A stretch of 64,000 nt of DNA from Alphaproteobacteria bacterium (GCA_024279135.1 JAJRRU010000001.1:95945-159944); one strand, 5' to 3'. Shown: positions 27,010 through 36,129, counted from the stretch's first letter. The notes: generated by a model not told the origin, from the letters alone. Made by a program: numbers and translations.

Positions 27010-27588
27010 ATGCCAATTTATTTTATCCGCCACGGCCAGTCCCAATTCAACGCCGCGTTCGACCCGGCCCTCGGTGATAGCCTTATCTTCGATGCTCCCC
27101 TGTCGGCATTGGGGCACCAACAGGCCATAGAAACCAGAGAACATGTAGCCAAACTTGGGATAGAGCGGGTAATTGTCTCGCCGCTGACCCGGGCCATCCA
27201 GACCGCACGGAGCGTTTTTGAAAACGGCCCGGATCTGGAAATTGATATCCGCCCCCGTGAAATGCTTCTCCACAGTTGTGATGTGGGACGTTCGCCATAA
27301 AAACTGGCAGGCGATTTCCCGGATCTGTCATTTGATCATATCGCCGACAACTGGTGGTACCAGGGTGCGCTCAATGAACATGGTGTCGCCGTGGAGCCCC
27401 AGGCCGTATTCGAAGCCCGGGCAAGCCAGTTTCGCGACTGGCTGGTCACCCAGACAGATCAGACAATTGCCATTGTAGGGCACGGTAATTTCTTTCGCGC
27501 GCTGATCGGACGCATGATGATTAACTGTGAAATCCATACTTTCGAAGACACAGGTCAGGAGATTTATTCGCATGAGCGATACGCTTAA
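27010..27588 (+). pseudogene. Histidine phosphatase (PGAM-like) interrupted by an in-frame TAA
   Basis: Reads as a normal 192-residue histidine phosphatase except for a TAA at 27298-27300. Before the stop: FIRHGQSQFNAAFDP (catalytic His in RHG) and VSPLTRAIQTA; after it, in the same frame: LAGDFPDLSFDHIADNWW and the second catalytic His in IAIVGHGNFFRAL. The text around the stop (RSP-stop-KLAGDFP) suggests a single GAA or CAA codon changed to TAA, with no frameshift. The start ATG 27010 has AGGAA upstream. It could be a recent pseudogene, a sequencing error, or, less likely, a readthrough gene. The 3' end overlaps the SDR gene by 17 bases. Confidence 0.82.
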
Positions 27589-28273
27589 TAAATCCGTCCT
27601 GGTTACCGGGGCGACCAGCGGTCTCGGTCTGGCCCTGGTTCGCTGTTTGCGAGATGCCGGTTATCATCCCATCGCGAGTGCGCGCGATGCTGAAAAGGTA
27701 TCCGCTCTGGCGGCCGCTGAGGGGGTGGCGGGGTATCTGCTCGATGTTGCCGATCACGCCAGCATATCGAACGTCATTGACCGCATAGAAAGTGATCATG
27801 GCCCGCTTTGGGGGCTGGTTAATAACGCCGGTATCTGGCTGGAAGGCGATTTTGCCGATTATACCCCGGACCAGATCAAGGCTGTTCTGGATACCAACAT
27901 GACCGGTACGATCATGATGAGCCATGCGGTCCTGCCGGGGATGATTTCGCGGGGCAGGGGAACCATACTCAATGTGGTGTCGACCGGTGCACTTTATACC
28001 CGTAAATTGATCAGTATCTATTCGGCAAGTAAATGGGCTATTCGCGGCTTTACCGGATGCCTGGAGGCTGAATGTGCGCCCCAGGGTGTGCGCGTCATGG
28101 GATTTTATCCGGGCAAGATCAATTCCGCCATGTATGAGACCGCCGGTGTGGAACGGGATCTGGAAGTGTCCATGACCCCGCAACAGGCCGCTTTGATGGT
28201 GCGTACCATGCTCGATGACGAGACAATGGTCTGGTCACAGGTCGGTGGACGCTCCATACTCGATTACACATAA
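27572..28273 (+). CDS. Short-chain dehydrogenase/reductase family protein
   Basis: About 233 residues, classical SDR. Cofactor motif VTGATSGLGLALVR, NNAG as LVNNAGIWLEG, catalytic Ser in VVSTGALYT, and YSASKWAIRGF with the Tyr and Lys. An acidic residue after the second strand is replaced by ASARDAEK, so NADP is likely. The substrate is unknown. The frame opens at 27527, but ATG 27572 has AGGAG ten bases upstream and overlaps the broken phosphatase gene by 17 bases, pointing to an operon of phosphatase, SDR, TauD-like oxygenase and TPR protein. Confidence 0.88.
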   Translation: MSDTLNKSVLVTGATSGLGLALVRCLRDAGYHPIASARDAEKVSALAAAEGVAGYLLDVADHASISNVIDRIESDHGPLWGLVNNAGIWLEGDFADYTPDQIKAVLDTNMTGTIMMSHAVLPGMISRGRGTILNVVSTGALYTRKLISIYSASKWAIRGFTGCLEAECAPQGVRVMGFYPGKINSAMYETAGVERDLEVSMTPQQAALMVRTMLDDETMVWSQVGGRSILDYT

Positions 28274-28314
28274 CCGCTAACTGTTCTTCAGAATAACCGC
28301 GAGAACACACAAAT

Positions 28315-29403
28315 ATGCATGATCTTCCGCCCCGTCTGGAGACTCCCGCTTCATGGTACGGACCGGATTTGCTGGTTGATCCCCTGCAATGGACCATTAC
28401 GCTCACGCCTGGGCAAATCGAAGAACTGGACGCGGCGCTGAACGATATCGTGAGCGCCGCCGCCGCCAACAACGACGACAACGACGACGCCGCCGACGAC
28501 GAGAGCATCGTCGGTATCACCAAAGAAGACTTTGACCTGCCCACATTGGGACCGGTCCTGGGTTCCTTGCGCGAACAGTTGATCAACGGCCTTGGTTTTG
28601 CGTTGATCCGGGGTTTGCCCATCGAACGTTATACACAAAAACAGGCCGCCGCTCTGTTTTTCGGTCTGGGTAGTCATCTGGGCTATGCCCGATCGCAAAA
28701 TGCCGCCGGGCATATCCTGGGCCACGTTCGCGATGTGGGCAAATCCAGCAGTGATCTGAATGTGCGAATTTACCAAACACAGGAACGCCAGACGTTTCAC
28801 ACGGACTCTTCGGATGTCGTTGCCCTGTTATGCCTTAAACAATCGAAATCCGGTGGCGAGTCCTTGCTGGTAAGCGCGGAAACCATTTACAACGAGATTT
28901 TGCAACGCCGCCCCGATCTGTTGCCCTGTTTGTTTGACGATATCGCCACAGACCGCCGTGGCGAGGTGCCGGAAGGAATGCAGCCGTTCTTTGAAATTCC
29001 GGTGTTCTCGTGGTTCGCGGAACGGCTGAGTGTGGTTTATCAACGCCAGTATATCGATTCAGCCCAACGCTTCCCGAACGCCCTTGTACTGACACCGCAA
29101 CACGTTGAAGCCTTCGACCTGTTTGATGAACTGGCCAACGATCCTGATCTTAACATGAGCATGAGGCTGGTGCCCGGCGATATGCAGTTTGTCTATAATC
29201 ATGCCCTGTTGCATGACCGCAACGGTTTCGAGGACTGGCCCGATCCGGCGCAACGTCGTCACCTGTTCCGTCTGTGGCTCAGCCTCCCCGGCGACCGGCC
29301 ATTGCCTGAGTGTTTCGCCCAGCGGTTTGGAACCACCACGGTCGGTGACCGGGGCGGGGTTGTGGTGCCCGGCACACAACTGTCAGCGCCCATCGATGGT
29401 TGA
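28315..29403 (+). CDS. TauD/TfdA-like Fe(II)/2-oxoglutarate dioxygenase with acidic insert
   Basis: 362 residues. The iron facial triad starts with H162-x-D164 (TFHTDSSDVVALLCL), and the distal His is in FVYNHALLHDRNGFEDW, followed by the Arg that holds 2-oxoglutarate (RRHLFRLWLSLPGD). Residues about 48-63 are an Ala/Asn/Asp run written in simple GCC and GAC codons, which looks like a recent expansion on the surface before the fold. The protein is a TauD-superfamily oxygenase of the type often found next to small-molecule modification genes; its substrate is unknown. It is 42 bases after the SDR and 11 before the TPR gene. Confidence 0.82.
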   Translation: MHDLPPRLETPASWYGPDLLVDPLQWTITLTPGQIEELDAALNDIVSAAAANNDDNDDAADDESIVGITKEDFDLPTLGPVLGSLREQLINGLGFALIRGLPIERYTQKQAAALFFGLGSHLGYARSQNAAGHILGHVRDVGKSSSDLNVRIYQTQERQTFHTDSSDVVALLCLKQSKSGGESLLVSAETIYNEILQRRPDLLPCLFDDIATDRRGEVPEGMQPFFEIPVFSWFAERLSVVYQRQYIDSAQRFPNALVLTPQHVEAFDLFDELANDPDLNMSMRLVPGDMQFVYNHALLHDRNGFEDWPDPAQRRHLFRLWLSLPGDRPLPECFAQRFGTTTVGDRGGVVVPGTQLSAPIDG

Positions 29404-29413
29404 TCGTGTCACA

Positions 29414-30985
29414 ATGAACAGGGCTGAAAAGCGTCGCCAGCAAAAGTTATCTGGCAAAGCAACCGTTCCTCAACAGGGTGCTGCCATTCAGCAGGCCATG
29501 CAACAAGCCATGGGACAGGCCGCTCACTTCCACGCCCTGGGAGACTTACCAAAAGCCAAAAATATTGCGCAACAAATATTACAGGTCGACGCCGAGCACC
29601 CTGATGCCCTGCACCTGCTCGGCACCATCGCCTGTCAGATCGGCAAGAACGATATCGCGGTTGAGCTTATCACCAAGGCACTGGCCATCAGACCCGATCT
29701 CGGCGCTGCACACATTAATCTGGGCAATGCCTTGCAGAACCTGGGCCGGCTGGACGAAGCGCTGGAGCATTGCCATAAAGCCATCGCCTTGTTGCCGGGA
29801 AACCCAGAGCCCCACTACCATTTAGGAAATATATTACATAAGCTCGCCCGCCGGGATGAGGCTGTTGTACAGTACTGTGAAGCCATCGAGATCAAACCCG
29901 ATTATGCTTTGGCGCACAATAATCTGGGTAGTCTAAAGCTGGAACTGGGTATTTTGGATGAGGCCGTCGAGTGCTTTCAAAAAGTCATCCAGATCGCGCC
30001 GGATTTCGCATATGCCTATAATAATCTGGCGACCACACTGCAAAATCTGGATCAGGCCGAGGCGGCATTCGGCATTCTTCAAACCGCTGTGACTAAATTT
30101 CCTGCAGACAGGCTGGTTGCCGATAGCCTGATCGATTTGCTGAATTTTTATATGCCCGACAGCGAGGCTCGCGATGTGTATACCAAGGCACAGCGCGCCA
30201 TGCAGCTGGTCTCGCCGGAACAAGCCGAAAGCCCCGGTATTTCAGACCAGATCGTAAAACGGCTCTACCTGCAATGCCGAGACGTGCTGGCAGACCATAG
30301 CTTGACCATTGAAAGCAACTTTTCGCAAATATTTCGTGGCAAGAATATCGATCTGGGATGTGATCGGCATTTCAAGGTGTTTGATACATTTAACGCCATC
30401 CCGAAAAATTGCTTCGGCTGTTATAAGGTTCTGGTCGAACCCCGAACGGTGATAGAGCTCATGAAACTTCTGCTGGTATTTGATGATCTGGAGCTGCCGG
30501 GCGATAACACCCGAAAATGCATGGTGGAACAACGACCGGGTATTTCCGGCACCTACAAAGGTTACCTCTATTGTGACAGTTTTGCGGAGGGCCAAACCGT
30601 CTTGCAGACCATACAGGAAATAATCGCTGTAAGAATCTCAAAAGATGTTCCCGTTTCATTGAGAAGAGGCTGCTCGGAATTCTCCGTAGCCTACCCGGAA
30701 TTTGGCCGTATGTCGGCCAATAACCCGCCATCAATGACCTATAACAAGGACTGGTCGGAACACGAGGATTATGTGGATACTCATCTGGCCAATTATGCGT
30801 CGCCATTTACGTTCTCGACCCACAACCATTCGGGCATGTCCTTGCGCGATGCCGTCATCATGGAAAATTGGTTGCGTTATGCGGCGACCATTGGGGATGA
30901 GAACTACCTTAAAATATCCCCTATCCCACTGGAAAAACTGCCGATAGAAAAACGAGAACCGTTTCAGTCCGTATCCATCCTCTGA
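29414..30985 (+). CDS. TPR-repeat protein with uncharacterised C-terminal domain
   Basis: 523 residues from ATG 29414; the open frame extends back to 29189, but that part lies inside the oxygenase gene. A polar leader begins MNRAEKRRQQKLSGK. About six TPR units follow (residues 45-250; for example PDLGAAHINLGNALQNLGRLDEA within longer repeats). The C-terminal 220 residues are not a TPR. They contain CFGCYKVLVEPRTVIEL, CMVEQRPGISGTYKGYLY and LRRGCSEFSVAYPEFG, which I do not recognise as a named domain. The TPR half likely holds a protein partner; the adjacent oxygenase is the obvious candidate. Confidence 0.8.
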   Translation: MNRAEKRRQQKLSGKATVPQQGAAIQQAMQQAMGQAAHFHALGDLPKAKNIAQQILQVDAEHPDALHLLGTIACQIGKNDIAVELITKALAIRPDLGAAHINLGNALQNLGRLDEALEHCHKAIALLPGNPEPHYHLGNILHKLARRDEAVVQYCEAIEIKPDYALAHNNLGSLKLELGILDEAVECFQKVIQIAPDFAYAYNNLATTLQNLDQAEAAFGILQTAVTKFPADRLVADSLIDLLNFYMPDSEARDVYTKAQRAMQLVSPEQAESPGISDQIVKRLYLQCRDVLADHSLTIESNFSQIFRGKNIDLGCDRHFKVFDTFNAIPKNCFGCYKVLVEPRTVIELMKLLLVFDDLELPGDNTRKCMVEQRPGISGTYKGYLYCDSFAEGQTVLQTIQEIIAVRISKDVPVSLRRGCSEFSVAYPEFGRMSANNPPSMTYNKDWSEHEDYVDTHLANYASPFTFSTHNHSGMSLRDAVIMENWLRYAATIGDENYLKISPIPLEKLPIEKREPFQSVSIL

Positions 30986-31199
30986 GGCTGTACAGTGCTT
31001 AGTTGTCTGTGAAACAGGACCAGAAAGGTGATCGGACTTTACGATGAATTTCGCTGGTTGACTTTCGATGGTTATTGACCCAAATAAATGCACGTACAGC
31101 TTTTATGCCGTCTTCTGATTTATATTAACAAGCTCTTCCATACACTGAATTTTCCCAATAATTTCAGGCCGTATAAAACCTCATAAGGAGGGTAAACTT

Positions 31200-32588
31200 A
31201 TGCAAAGTGGGCACATCCCAAACCGGTGGCTCGTGGTCCTGGGTTCATTACTTATTCAGCTTAGTCTGGGGGCTATTTACGCCTGGTCCGTTTTTACCCC
31301 GGCGCTTAAAAATGCCGGTTGGACGAAGATGGATACGCAAATCGTCTTTGCTGTTGGCTTGGTAACCTTTGCACTGGTGATGGTTTTTGCCGGTCGTGGC
31401 ATGGTCAGGTATGGACCGCGCAAACTCGCCGTGGTGGGTGGATTGACATTGGGTGCTGGTTATCTGTTGGCAGGATTTCTTGGCGGCACGGCGTTTTGGC
31501 CTGTTTGTCTGGGTATCGGTTTGATCGGCGGGGCGGGCATTGGTTTGGGCTACGTGGTGCCGATCGCTGTGGGTATGCGCTGGTTCCCGGATAAAAAAGG
31601 TCTGATTACCGGGTTGGCCGTGGCCGGGTTTGGATTTGGCGCCATGGGTTGGGTTAAAATAGCTGGGGCGTGGGGGCATCTTATCGAGCTATATGGGTTG
31701 TCCACGACTTTTATCATCTACGGCGCGGCTTTTGGGACCCTGACCCTGGTTGGCAGTATCTGGATGGTTATGCCGCCCAAGGGCTGGAAGCCGGAAGGTT
31801 TCATTGATAACACACCGGCGGCGGCCAAGGGAAATCAGAATTATACGGTTCAGGAAATGTTTCGCACGCCACAATTCTATCTGATTTTCCTGACCTTTAC
31901 GGTCAGCGCCGGGGCCGGGTTAATGTCTATTGGCCTGATGAAACTGTACCCCATGGAAGCCTTGCAGGCGAACGGCTACGACGTTCTGGAAGCCAGTGCC
32001 ATTGCGGGGACCGCTATGGCGGTGTTTTTCAGCCTGGCCAATGGGGTTGGGCGTATTGTCTGGGGTTCTCTGAGCGACATAATCGGTCGGCGCAAATCAA
32101 TAGCGGTTATGACATTTACCCAGGCCCTGATCCTGTTTTCCTTTACCAGCATGGCCGGAAATGAATATCTTTTGTATCTGGGAGCCATGCTGATTGGCTT
32201 TAATTTTGGCGGTAACTTCGCCTTGTTCCCGACCCTGACCGCTGACGTTTTTGGCAATGACCGGATTGGTCAGAACTATCCATTTATATTTTTATCCTAT
32301 GGCGTTGGGGGCATAGCCGGGCCTTTGCTCGGGGGCGTTCTCGGTGATCTGGGCAATTTCCCGTTAGCATTCTTTATTTGCGGCGTTGCCTGTATGGCGG
32401 GTTCATTATTTATCATGCTGGTAAAAAAACCCGATCACGATGAGGCTCTGAGACCGGCGAGTGTTCATGGCTTTATGCACCAGATGCATCTGGATCATCT
32501 GGAAGAGGTCATGGAATTTGCCCAGCATCCCGACCATTTCAAACGGGTTTCAGATAGCAACCAGCAGAATGAGCGCGACACCGTTTAA
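31200..32588 (+). CDS. OFA-family major facilitator transporter
   Basis: 462 residues with twelve hydrophobic segments, of the oxalate/formate antiporter family of the MFS. Family text: NRWLVVLGSLLIQLSLGAIYAWSVF at the start, GLGYVVPIAVGMRWFPDKKGLITGLAVAGFGFGA, and NGVGRIVWGSLSDIIGRRKS for the second-half loop. The substrate may be an organic acid anion (formate, oxalate, pyruvate or similar). The ATG follows GGAGGG. The C-terminus adds a His/Met-rich cytoplasmic tail of about 45 residues (MHQMHLDHLEEVMEFAQH). No oxalate decarboxylase gene is nearby. Confidence 0.88.
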   Translation: MQSGHIPNRWLVVLGSLLIQLSLGAIYAWSVFTPALKNAGWTKMDTQIVFAVGLVTFALVMVFAGRGMVRYGPRKLAVVGGLTLGAGYLLAGFLGGTAFWPVCLGIGLIGGAGIGLGYVVPIAVGMRWFPDKKGLITGLAVAGFGFGAMGWVKIAGAWGHLIELYGLSTTFIIYGAAFGTLTLVGSIWMVMPPKGWKPEGFIDNTPAAAKGNQNYTVQEMFRTPQFYLIFLTFTVSAGAGLMSIGLMKLYPMEALQANGYDVLEASAIAGTAMAVFFSLANGVGRIVWGSLSDIIGRRKSIAVMTFTQALILFSFTSMAGNEYLLYLGAMLIGFNFGGNFALFPTLTADVFGNDRIGQNYPFIFLSYGVGGIAGPLLGGVLGDLGNFPLAFFICGVACMAGSLFIMLVKKPDHDEALRPASVHGFMHQMHLDHLEEVMEFAQHPDHFKRVSDSNQQNERDTV

Positions 32589-32652
32589 AACACCGCTGGG
32601 CTTCCGTGCGGGCGCAACCAGCGTGGTCGTCATGATCGGGCCGGTTGGTAAC

Positions 32653-33396
32653 CTATTGGCGTGCGGCGCGAATTTCCCTATTCAGCTTTTCAATGTTATC
32701 GTCGCTAACGCTTTGGCTACAGAGGATATATCGTTTGTTGCCAGGCGGTAAATCCTGCAAATCGATCATGATCACATCATCACGAATGATGCCGAGTTTA
32801 TTGATCAGATATTCGCCTTCTTCCGGGGATATGAGCATGTAATCAAAACGCCGACCAATCAGCATTCGGGTCATGCCAATATTATCCTGCGTTGTTGAAA
32901 TCGTTGTTGGTTTTAACTCTTCAAGCAGGCCATCTACCGTTGAGCCAAAGGAAAAGCCTAATTTTCTGACCAGCTTCAAGGACCGCTCATTCAACAGTGC
33001 GTGTAAAGTCTGGTTTTTGGAAACAGCCAGGTTATCGGCTCGGCTGAGAGCAATAAGGGGTTTGTTCTGGTAAATATATTCAGAAAATTTTGCAAATGTT
33101 TCGCGTTCCGGATTTTTAAACCAGCCGACAGCACAAACCGAATTCTGGTTATCCTTGATAATTTTTAGTTGCCGGTTAAACGAGGTTTCAACCCATTTAA
33201 TATTCAATCCAGCAGCCTTGAAAACCTTGGCAGCAGGGGCGGCTATGATACCGTCCACCGCACCACCAGCCTTGATAATATAATAGGGCGCCCGTGGAGA
33301 AATAAGCACGTCGATGGTATCGGCAGACGCAGGCAAAACAAACTCGAAACTGAGGATGATCGCGAGCAAAATTCTAATCGCATATCGGTGAAGCAT
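32653..33396 (-). CDS. Periplasmic solute-binding protein, type 3 (amino acid-like), orphan
   Basis: About 247 residues with a signal peptide (ILLAIILSFEFVLPASA). The mature part has the bacterial type 3 extracellular solute-binding layout: DVLISPRAPYYI, GIIAAPAAKVFKAAGLNIKWVE, and the second lobe RMLIGRRFDYMLISPEEGEYLINKLG. No permease or ATPase gene adjoins it, so it may act as a sensor-type or stand-alone binding protein. The frame opens at 33429; ATG 33396 places the signal peptide correctly. The ligand is not readable. Confidence 0.75.
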   Translation of the reverse strand: MLHRYAIRILLAIILSFEFVLPASADTIDVLISPRAPYYIIKAGGAVDGIIAAPAAKVFKAAGLNIKWVETSFNRQLKIIKDNQNSVCAVGWFKNPERETFAKFSEYIYQNKPLIALSRADNLAVSKNQTLHALLNERSLKLVRKLGFSFGSTVDGLLEELKPTTISTTQDNIGMTRMLIGRRFDYMLISPEEGEYLINKLGIIRDDVIMIDLQDLPPGNKRYILCSQSVSDDNIEKLNREIRAARQ

Positions 33397-33454
33397 AGGA
33401 TGTCTTTCACATGAAATTGAATTGTACAATGGCCACGTTAATGGCTAACGGAAA

Positions 33455-33640
33455 TTAAATAACTATGCGGAATTTGGGCAGTAATCCAAATTGCCGCATG
33501 TTGGAGGCTTCAGCCCTCAATGGCCATGTTACAACCACCTGATCGCCGATGTAGCGGTGGATTTCACCCTGATGTTCGATGATCGGTTCGGTAATGTCAA
33601 AAAAGAACCGGGTTATCAGGGTCTGCACCGGTTGATATAA
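33455..33640 (-). pseudogene. Remnant of a class III adenylate/guanylate cyclase domain
   Basis: About 61 codons on the minus strand between TAG (33641-33643) and TAA (33455-33457). The reading gives LITRFFFDITEPIIEHQGEI, then HRYIGDQVVVTWPL, close to the class III cyclase core in which the second metal Asp of YIGD sits. There is no start codon with a ribosome site, and the rest of the cyclase, including its N-terminal half, is missing, so this is a decayed fragment. It sits between an orphan binding protein and a TSUP exporter. Confidence 0.6.
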
Positions 33641-33711
33641 CTACCATATCATTTGCAGGTGCCTGCAAACAGCATTTCGCTGTTGCGGGCATTGCACGTG
33701 TGACCCGAAGC

Positions 33712-34443
33712 CTAGAACTTTAATAAAACGGCGGCACCATAAACGGCAATGAACATGGTCAGTGCCGTGTTGTATGACTGATTGCTGGTGCGGATGAAAA
33801 TCCGGTTGCCGACCAGAAGGTACACCACTGCTGCGACCGCTGCTGCGGGCAGGTTGCTCGCGAGTATATCGAGGTGCCCCATGACGGTCGCCAGGAACAA
33901 CATCTGGATGATACTGAATGCCAGGTAATAATGGGCAACCGTATATCTCACAGCCTCTTTTTCGGTGTGAGTCCCGCTTGCCAGAACAGCCAGCAAGGCA
34001 CCACCAAGATTTGTCAGGCCGTGGATGACACCCATCACAAGATGATAGCCCGCAAGGTGTTTATTCAGTATGGCGATAAACAGCTTCATTGATGGGGGCC
34101 AGAAGCGAACCAGCGCCGAGAACAGCAAGGTTACACCGACCAGTGAATTGATCCAGGGTGATAACGCGGTGTCCTCGCTTAACAACAACCCGAAACCGAT
34201 GCCGGGCAGGCAGAGCGTGTAGAGGTAGCGGGAAACCGGCACCCGGGCTGATCCGGCGAACAAGACCTGTAACAATGAAATGGCAAAAGAGGCCGGCAGC
34301 AGATAACCCAGGGTAGTGATAAAGTCATAGCCCATTAATAACAATGTGGGAGTGCCGAACACCAGTATGCCCATGCCGAAAAATGATTGCACGACTGACA
34401 GAACGGCCACCATGGCCAATATGGAAAGATATTCAAATGTCAT
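33712..34443 (-). CDS. TauE/SafE (TSUP) family membrane transporter
   Basis: 243 residues with seven to eight membrane helices. Family pattern includes an N-terminal SFFGMGILVFGTPTLLLMGY, and a second-half repeat VIHGLTNLGGALLAVLA, the two inverted repeats of the TSUP fold. Members move sulfite, sulfoacetate, taurine-derived or other small organosulfur anions. The substrate here is unknown. Stands alone, with the psp operon behind it in the same direction (34501 onward), from which it may be separately transcribed. Confidence 0.85.
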   Translation of the reverse strand: MTFEYLSILAMVAVLSVVQSFFGMGILVFGTPTLLLMGYDFITTLGYLLPASFAISLLQVLFAGSARVPVSRYLYTLCLPGIGFGLLLSEDTALSPWINSLVGVTLLFSALVRFWPPSMKLFIAILNKHLAGYHLVMGVIHGLTNLGGALLAVLASGTHTEKEAVRYTVAHYYLAFSIIQMLFLATVMGHLDILASNLPAAAVAAVVYLLVGNRIFIRTSNQSYNTALTMFIAVYGAAVLLKF

Positions 34444-34500
34444 GGTGAGCTTATTAGCATATCAGGCACGGCAAACAAGACGGTAGAGGGGAGGGGGGTG

Positions 34501-35007
34501 TTAAATCTCCTCAAATTCTTTGCGCAGCTTGTATTCTTCCGACGAGACGTGTTCTTCCATACCGCCGGTTCGTTTTTCCAAGTCTTCAAATTTGCTTTTC
34601 AGTTCAGAAAAATCAAACCCGTCGTCCTCGGTTGCAGTGGCTGTCGTTTTGTTATGGGGGGCATCGGGCTCGCCAGCCCCGGCATACTGATAAGCCGTAT
34701 CGGTGTTTATGTTGTCAAAGGTCTGACGTGATTTTTCCACTGTACGGTCGAATATGTCTTCATATTTGCCGGGATTCTTGATCCAGTGATAAGCCAGGAA
34801 GAATGCCAACAAGGCGAAAATCTTGGTGAACAGAAACAAGATGATAAAGCCGATGATGATGGTTCGTTTTTTCACATTGAATTTCTGCGCCAGCCCCTTG
34901 ATGGTGCGCTTGAAGAACCCGCCCTGGCTCGCCGTGCGCAAGGTTGGGCGCGAGTGCGCATGTTCGTGATGGTGATGGTGGTGAAAGTGATAATCACGGC
35001 GTTTCAT
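34501..35007 (-). CDS. PspC-like membrane protein of the psp operon, His-rich N-terminus
   Basis: 168 residues. A striking N-terminal metal-chelating stretch: HFHHHHHHEHAH (residues 7-18, nine His). Then a PspC-like core (IKGLAQKFNVKKRTIIIGF and a long hydrophobic segment, about 48-72), and a C-terminal acidic coiled coil (about 130-168). It overlaps pspB by four bases (ATGA), fixing the start and the operon pspA-pspB-this gene. The PspC assignment rests on place and a weak match to the PspC helix region; the soluble tail is unlike E. coli PspC. It would sit in the inner membrane and relay envelope stress to PspA and PspF. Confidence 0.7.
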   Translation of the reverse strand: MKRRDYHFHHHHHHEHAHSRPTLRTASQGGFFKRTIKGLAQKFNVKKRTIIIGFIILFLFTKIFALLAFFLAYHWIKNPGKYEDIFDRTVEKSRQTFDNINTDTAYQYAGAGEPDAPHNKTTATATEDDGFDFSELKSKFEDLEKRTGGMEEHVSSEEYKLRKEFEEI

Positions 35008-35252
35008 TTTATTCTCCAGTCAGATGTTTCGCCATCCAGTATGGTTTCCAGCGATTCAATGCGTTCCTCAAGGATGGCGGCGGTCTCGCGAAGGCGTTTC
35101 AGTTCCTTCCTGTCGACCACCGTCTGTCCGGCACCGGCGCCTGCCTGCTTCATCTGTTTCCACTTTGTCACATAGTGGAAGGTTATCCAGATCGGCAGGA
35201 CGACCGTCAGAAAGACGATGAGCGGTACATTTAATAAGCCCAGAAATTCCAT
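35004..35252 (-). CDS. pspB: Phage shock protein B
   Basis: 82 residues: a single N-terminal membrane helix (VPLIVFLTVVLPIWITFHYV) then a basic and acidic amphipathic coiled coil (LKRLRETAAILEERIESLETIL), ending in DWRIK. This matches PspB, a small sensor that with PspC draws PspA to the membrane under envelope stress. E. coli PspB is 74 residues. It lies 52 bases after pspA and overlaps the PspC-like gene by four bases. Confidence 0.88.
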   Translation of the reverse strand: MEFLGLLNVPLIVFLTVVLPIWITFHYVTKWKQMKQAGAGAGQTVVDRKELKRLRETAAILEERIESLETILDGETSDWRIK

Positions 35253-35304
35253 AATCGATTCCGTTTGTTACCTGTTTCCAGTTTGTTCGTAGTGTTGCGC
35301 AGTT

Positions 35305-35994
35305 TTATTTTGCGCCTGATTTTGCTTTACTCTGCTTTTTGGCAAGACTTGCTTTCATCTGCTCAAGTTCATCGGTGATACCGTTTTCGGCGGCCAGTTC
35401 GGCAAACTCTTCATCGAGTGTGCGTTCTTTACCAAGATCAAAGGATTCCGCATCTGCCTCCAGCTCATCGATCCGTCGCTCCAGTGTTGAATAGCGTTCC
35501 ATGGCATCATTGACCCGACCATCATTAAGGGTCTGGCGTATCTTAACCCGCTTTTTGGCAGTTTTCATACGAATTTCTATACCCTTTTTCTTGGCCTTGG
35601 CTTCATCGAGCTTGGCCTGCAACTGGGCCAGGTCTTCATTGTATTTGCCAAGTGAAATCTCGACGGCCTTCAGCTCTTCGCGCAAGGATGCGGCCTGTTC
35701 GGACAGTTTGCGGCGGGCAACCAGTGCGGCCTTGGCCAGGTCTTCACGATTTTTCGAAAGCGCGAATTCGGCCTTTTCCTGCCATTCAATGGCGGCGGTG
35801 TCCAGTTTTTCAAGGCGGCGGGAAATCTCTTTTTTGTCCGCAATGGTCTTGACCGCGGTCGAGCGGACCTCAACCAGGGTGTCTTCCATTTCCTGGATCA
35901 TCAGGCGGATCATCTTCTCAGGGTCTTCAGCCTTGTCGAGAATGGAATTGATGTTGGAATGTACGATGTCTGTAAGGCGGGAAAATATGGTCAT
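35305..35994 (-). CDS. pspA: Phage shock protein A
   Basis: 229-residue membrane-stress protein of the PspA/IM30 (ESCRT-III-like) family. Starts MTIFSRLTDIVHSN, with the N-terminal membrane-binding amphipathic helix, then continuous coiled coil (AEDPEKMIRLMIQEMEDTL and LREELKAVEISL). In unstressed cells it binds and blocks PspF; under stress it oligomerises on the membrane. The frame opens at 36048 but that would read through the sigma-54 promoter; ATG 35994 with GAGGAC upstream is correct. First gene of the psp operon. Confidence 0.94.
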   Translation of the reverse strand: MTIFSRLTDIVHSNINSILDKAEDPEKMIRLMIQEMEDTLVEVRSTAVKTIADKKEISRRLEKLDTAAIEWQEKAEFALSKNREDLAKAALVARRKLSEQAASLREELKAVEISLGKYNEDLAQLQAKLDEAKAKKKGIEIRMKTAKKRVKIRQTLNDGRVNDAMERYSTLERRIDELEADAESFDLGKERTLDEEFAELAAENGITDELEQMKASLAKKQSKAKSGAK

Positions 35995-36029
35995 AATGTC
36001 CTCAATGGTTGGTTGGTGTTGGTCATTAC

Positions 36030-36048
36030 TTTGCAACGGGCGTGCCAA
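36030..36048 (-). promoter_or_regulatory. Sigma-54 promoter of pspA
   Basis: Read on the minus strand: TTGGCACGCCCGTTGCAAA. This has the -24 GG and -12 GC elements (TGGCAC-N5-TTGCA) exactly as in the consensus. It is about 36 bases upstream of the pspA ATG, and the divergent gene encodes the matching sigma-54 activator PspF. Confidence 0.9.
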
Positions 36049-36097
36049 TTTTTAAGTATTTGATTTTATTGAATTATTTTATTCTACATATTTATAT

Positions 36098-36113
36098 ATA
36101 GCGAAAATCACTA
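36098..36113 (-). promoter_or_regulatory. PspF binding site candidate, proximal to pspA
   Basis: On the minus strand reads TAGTGATTTTCGCTAT. It is the near-identical inverted partner of the site at 36130-36145, about 50 bases upstream of the pspA -24 element, as expected for an upstream activating sequence. Assignment is by position and repetition. Confidence 0.7.
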
Positions 36114-36129
36114 AATAGTATCGACATAA

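Noticed and set aside
28450..28510. Low-complexity GCC/GAC run as a misassembly or repeat locus
   Set aside because: The frame is kept and the run codes an acidic surface loop; treated as part of the oxygenase gene.
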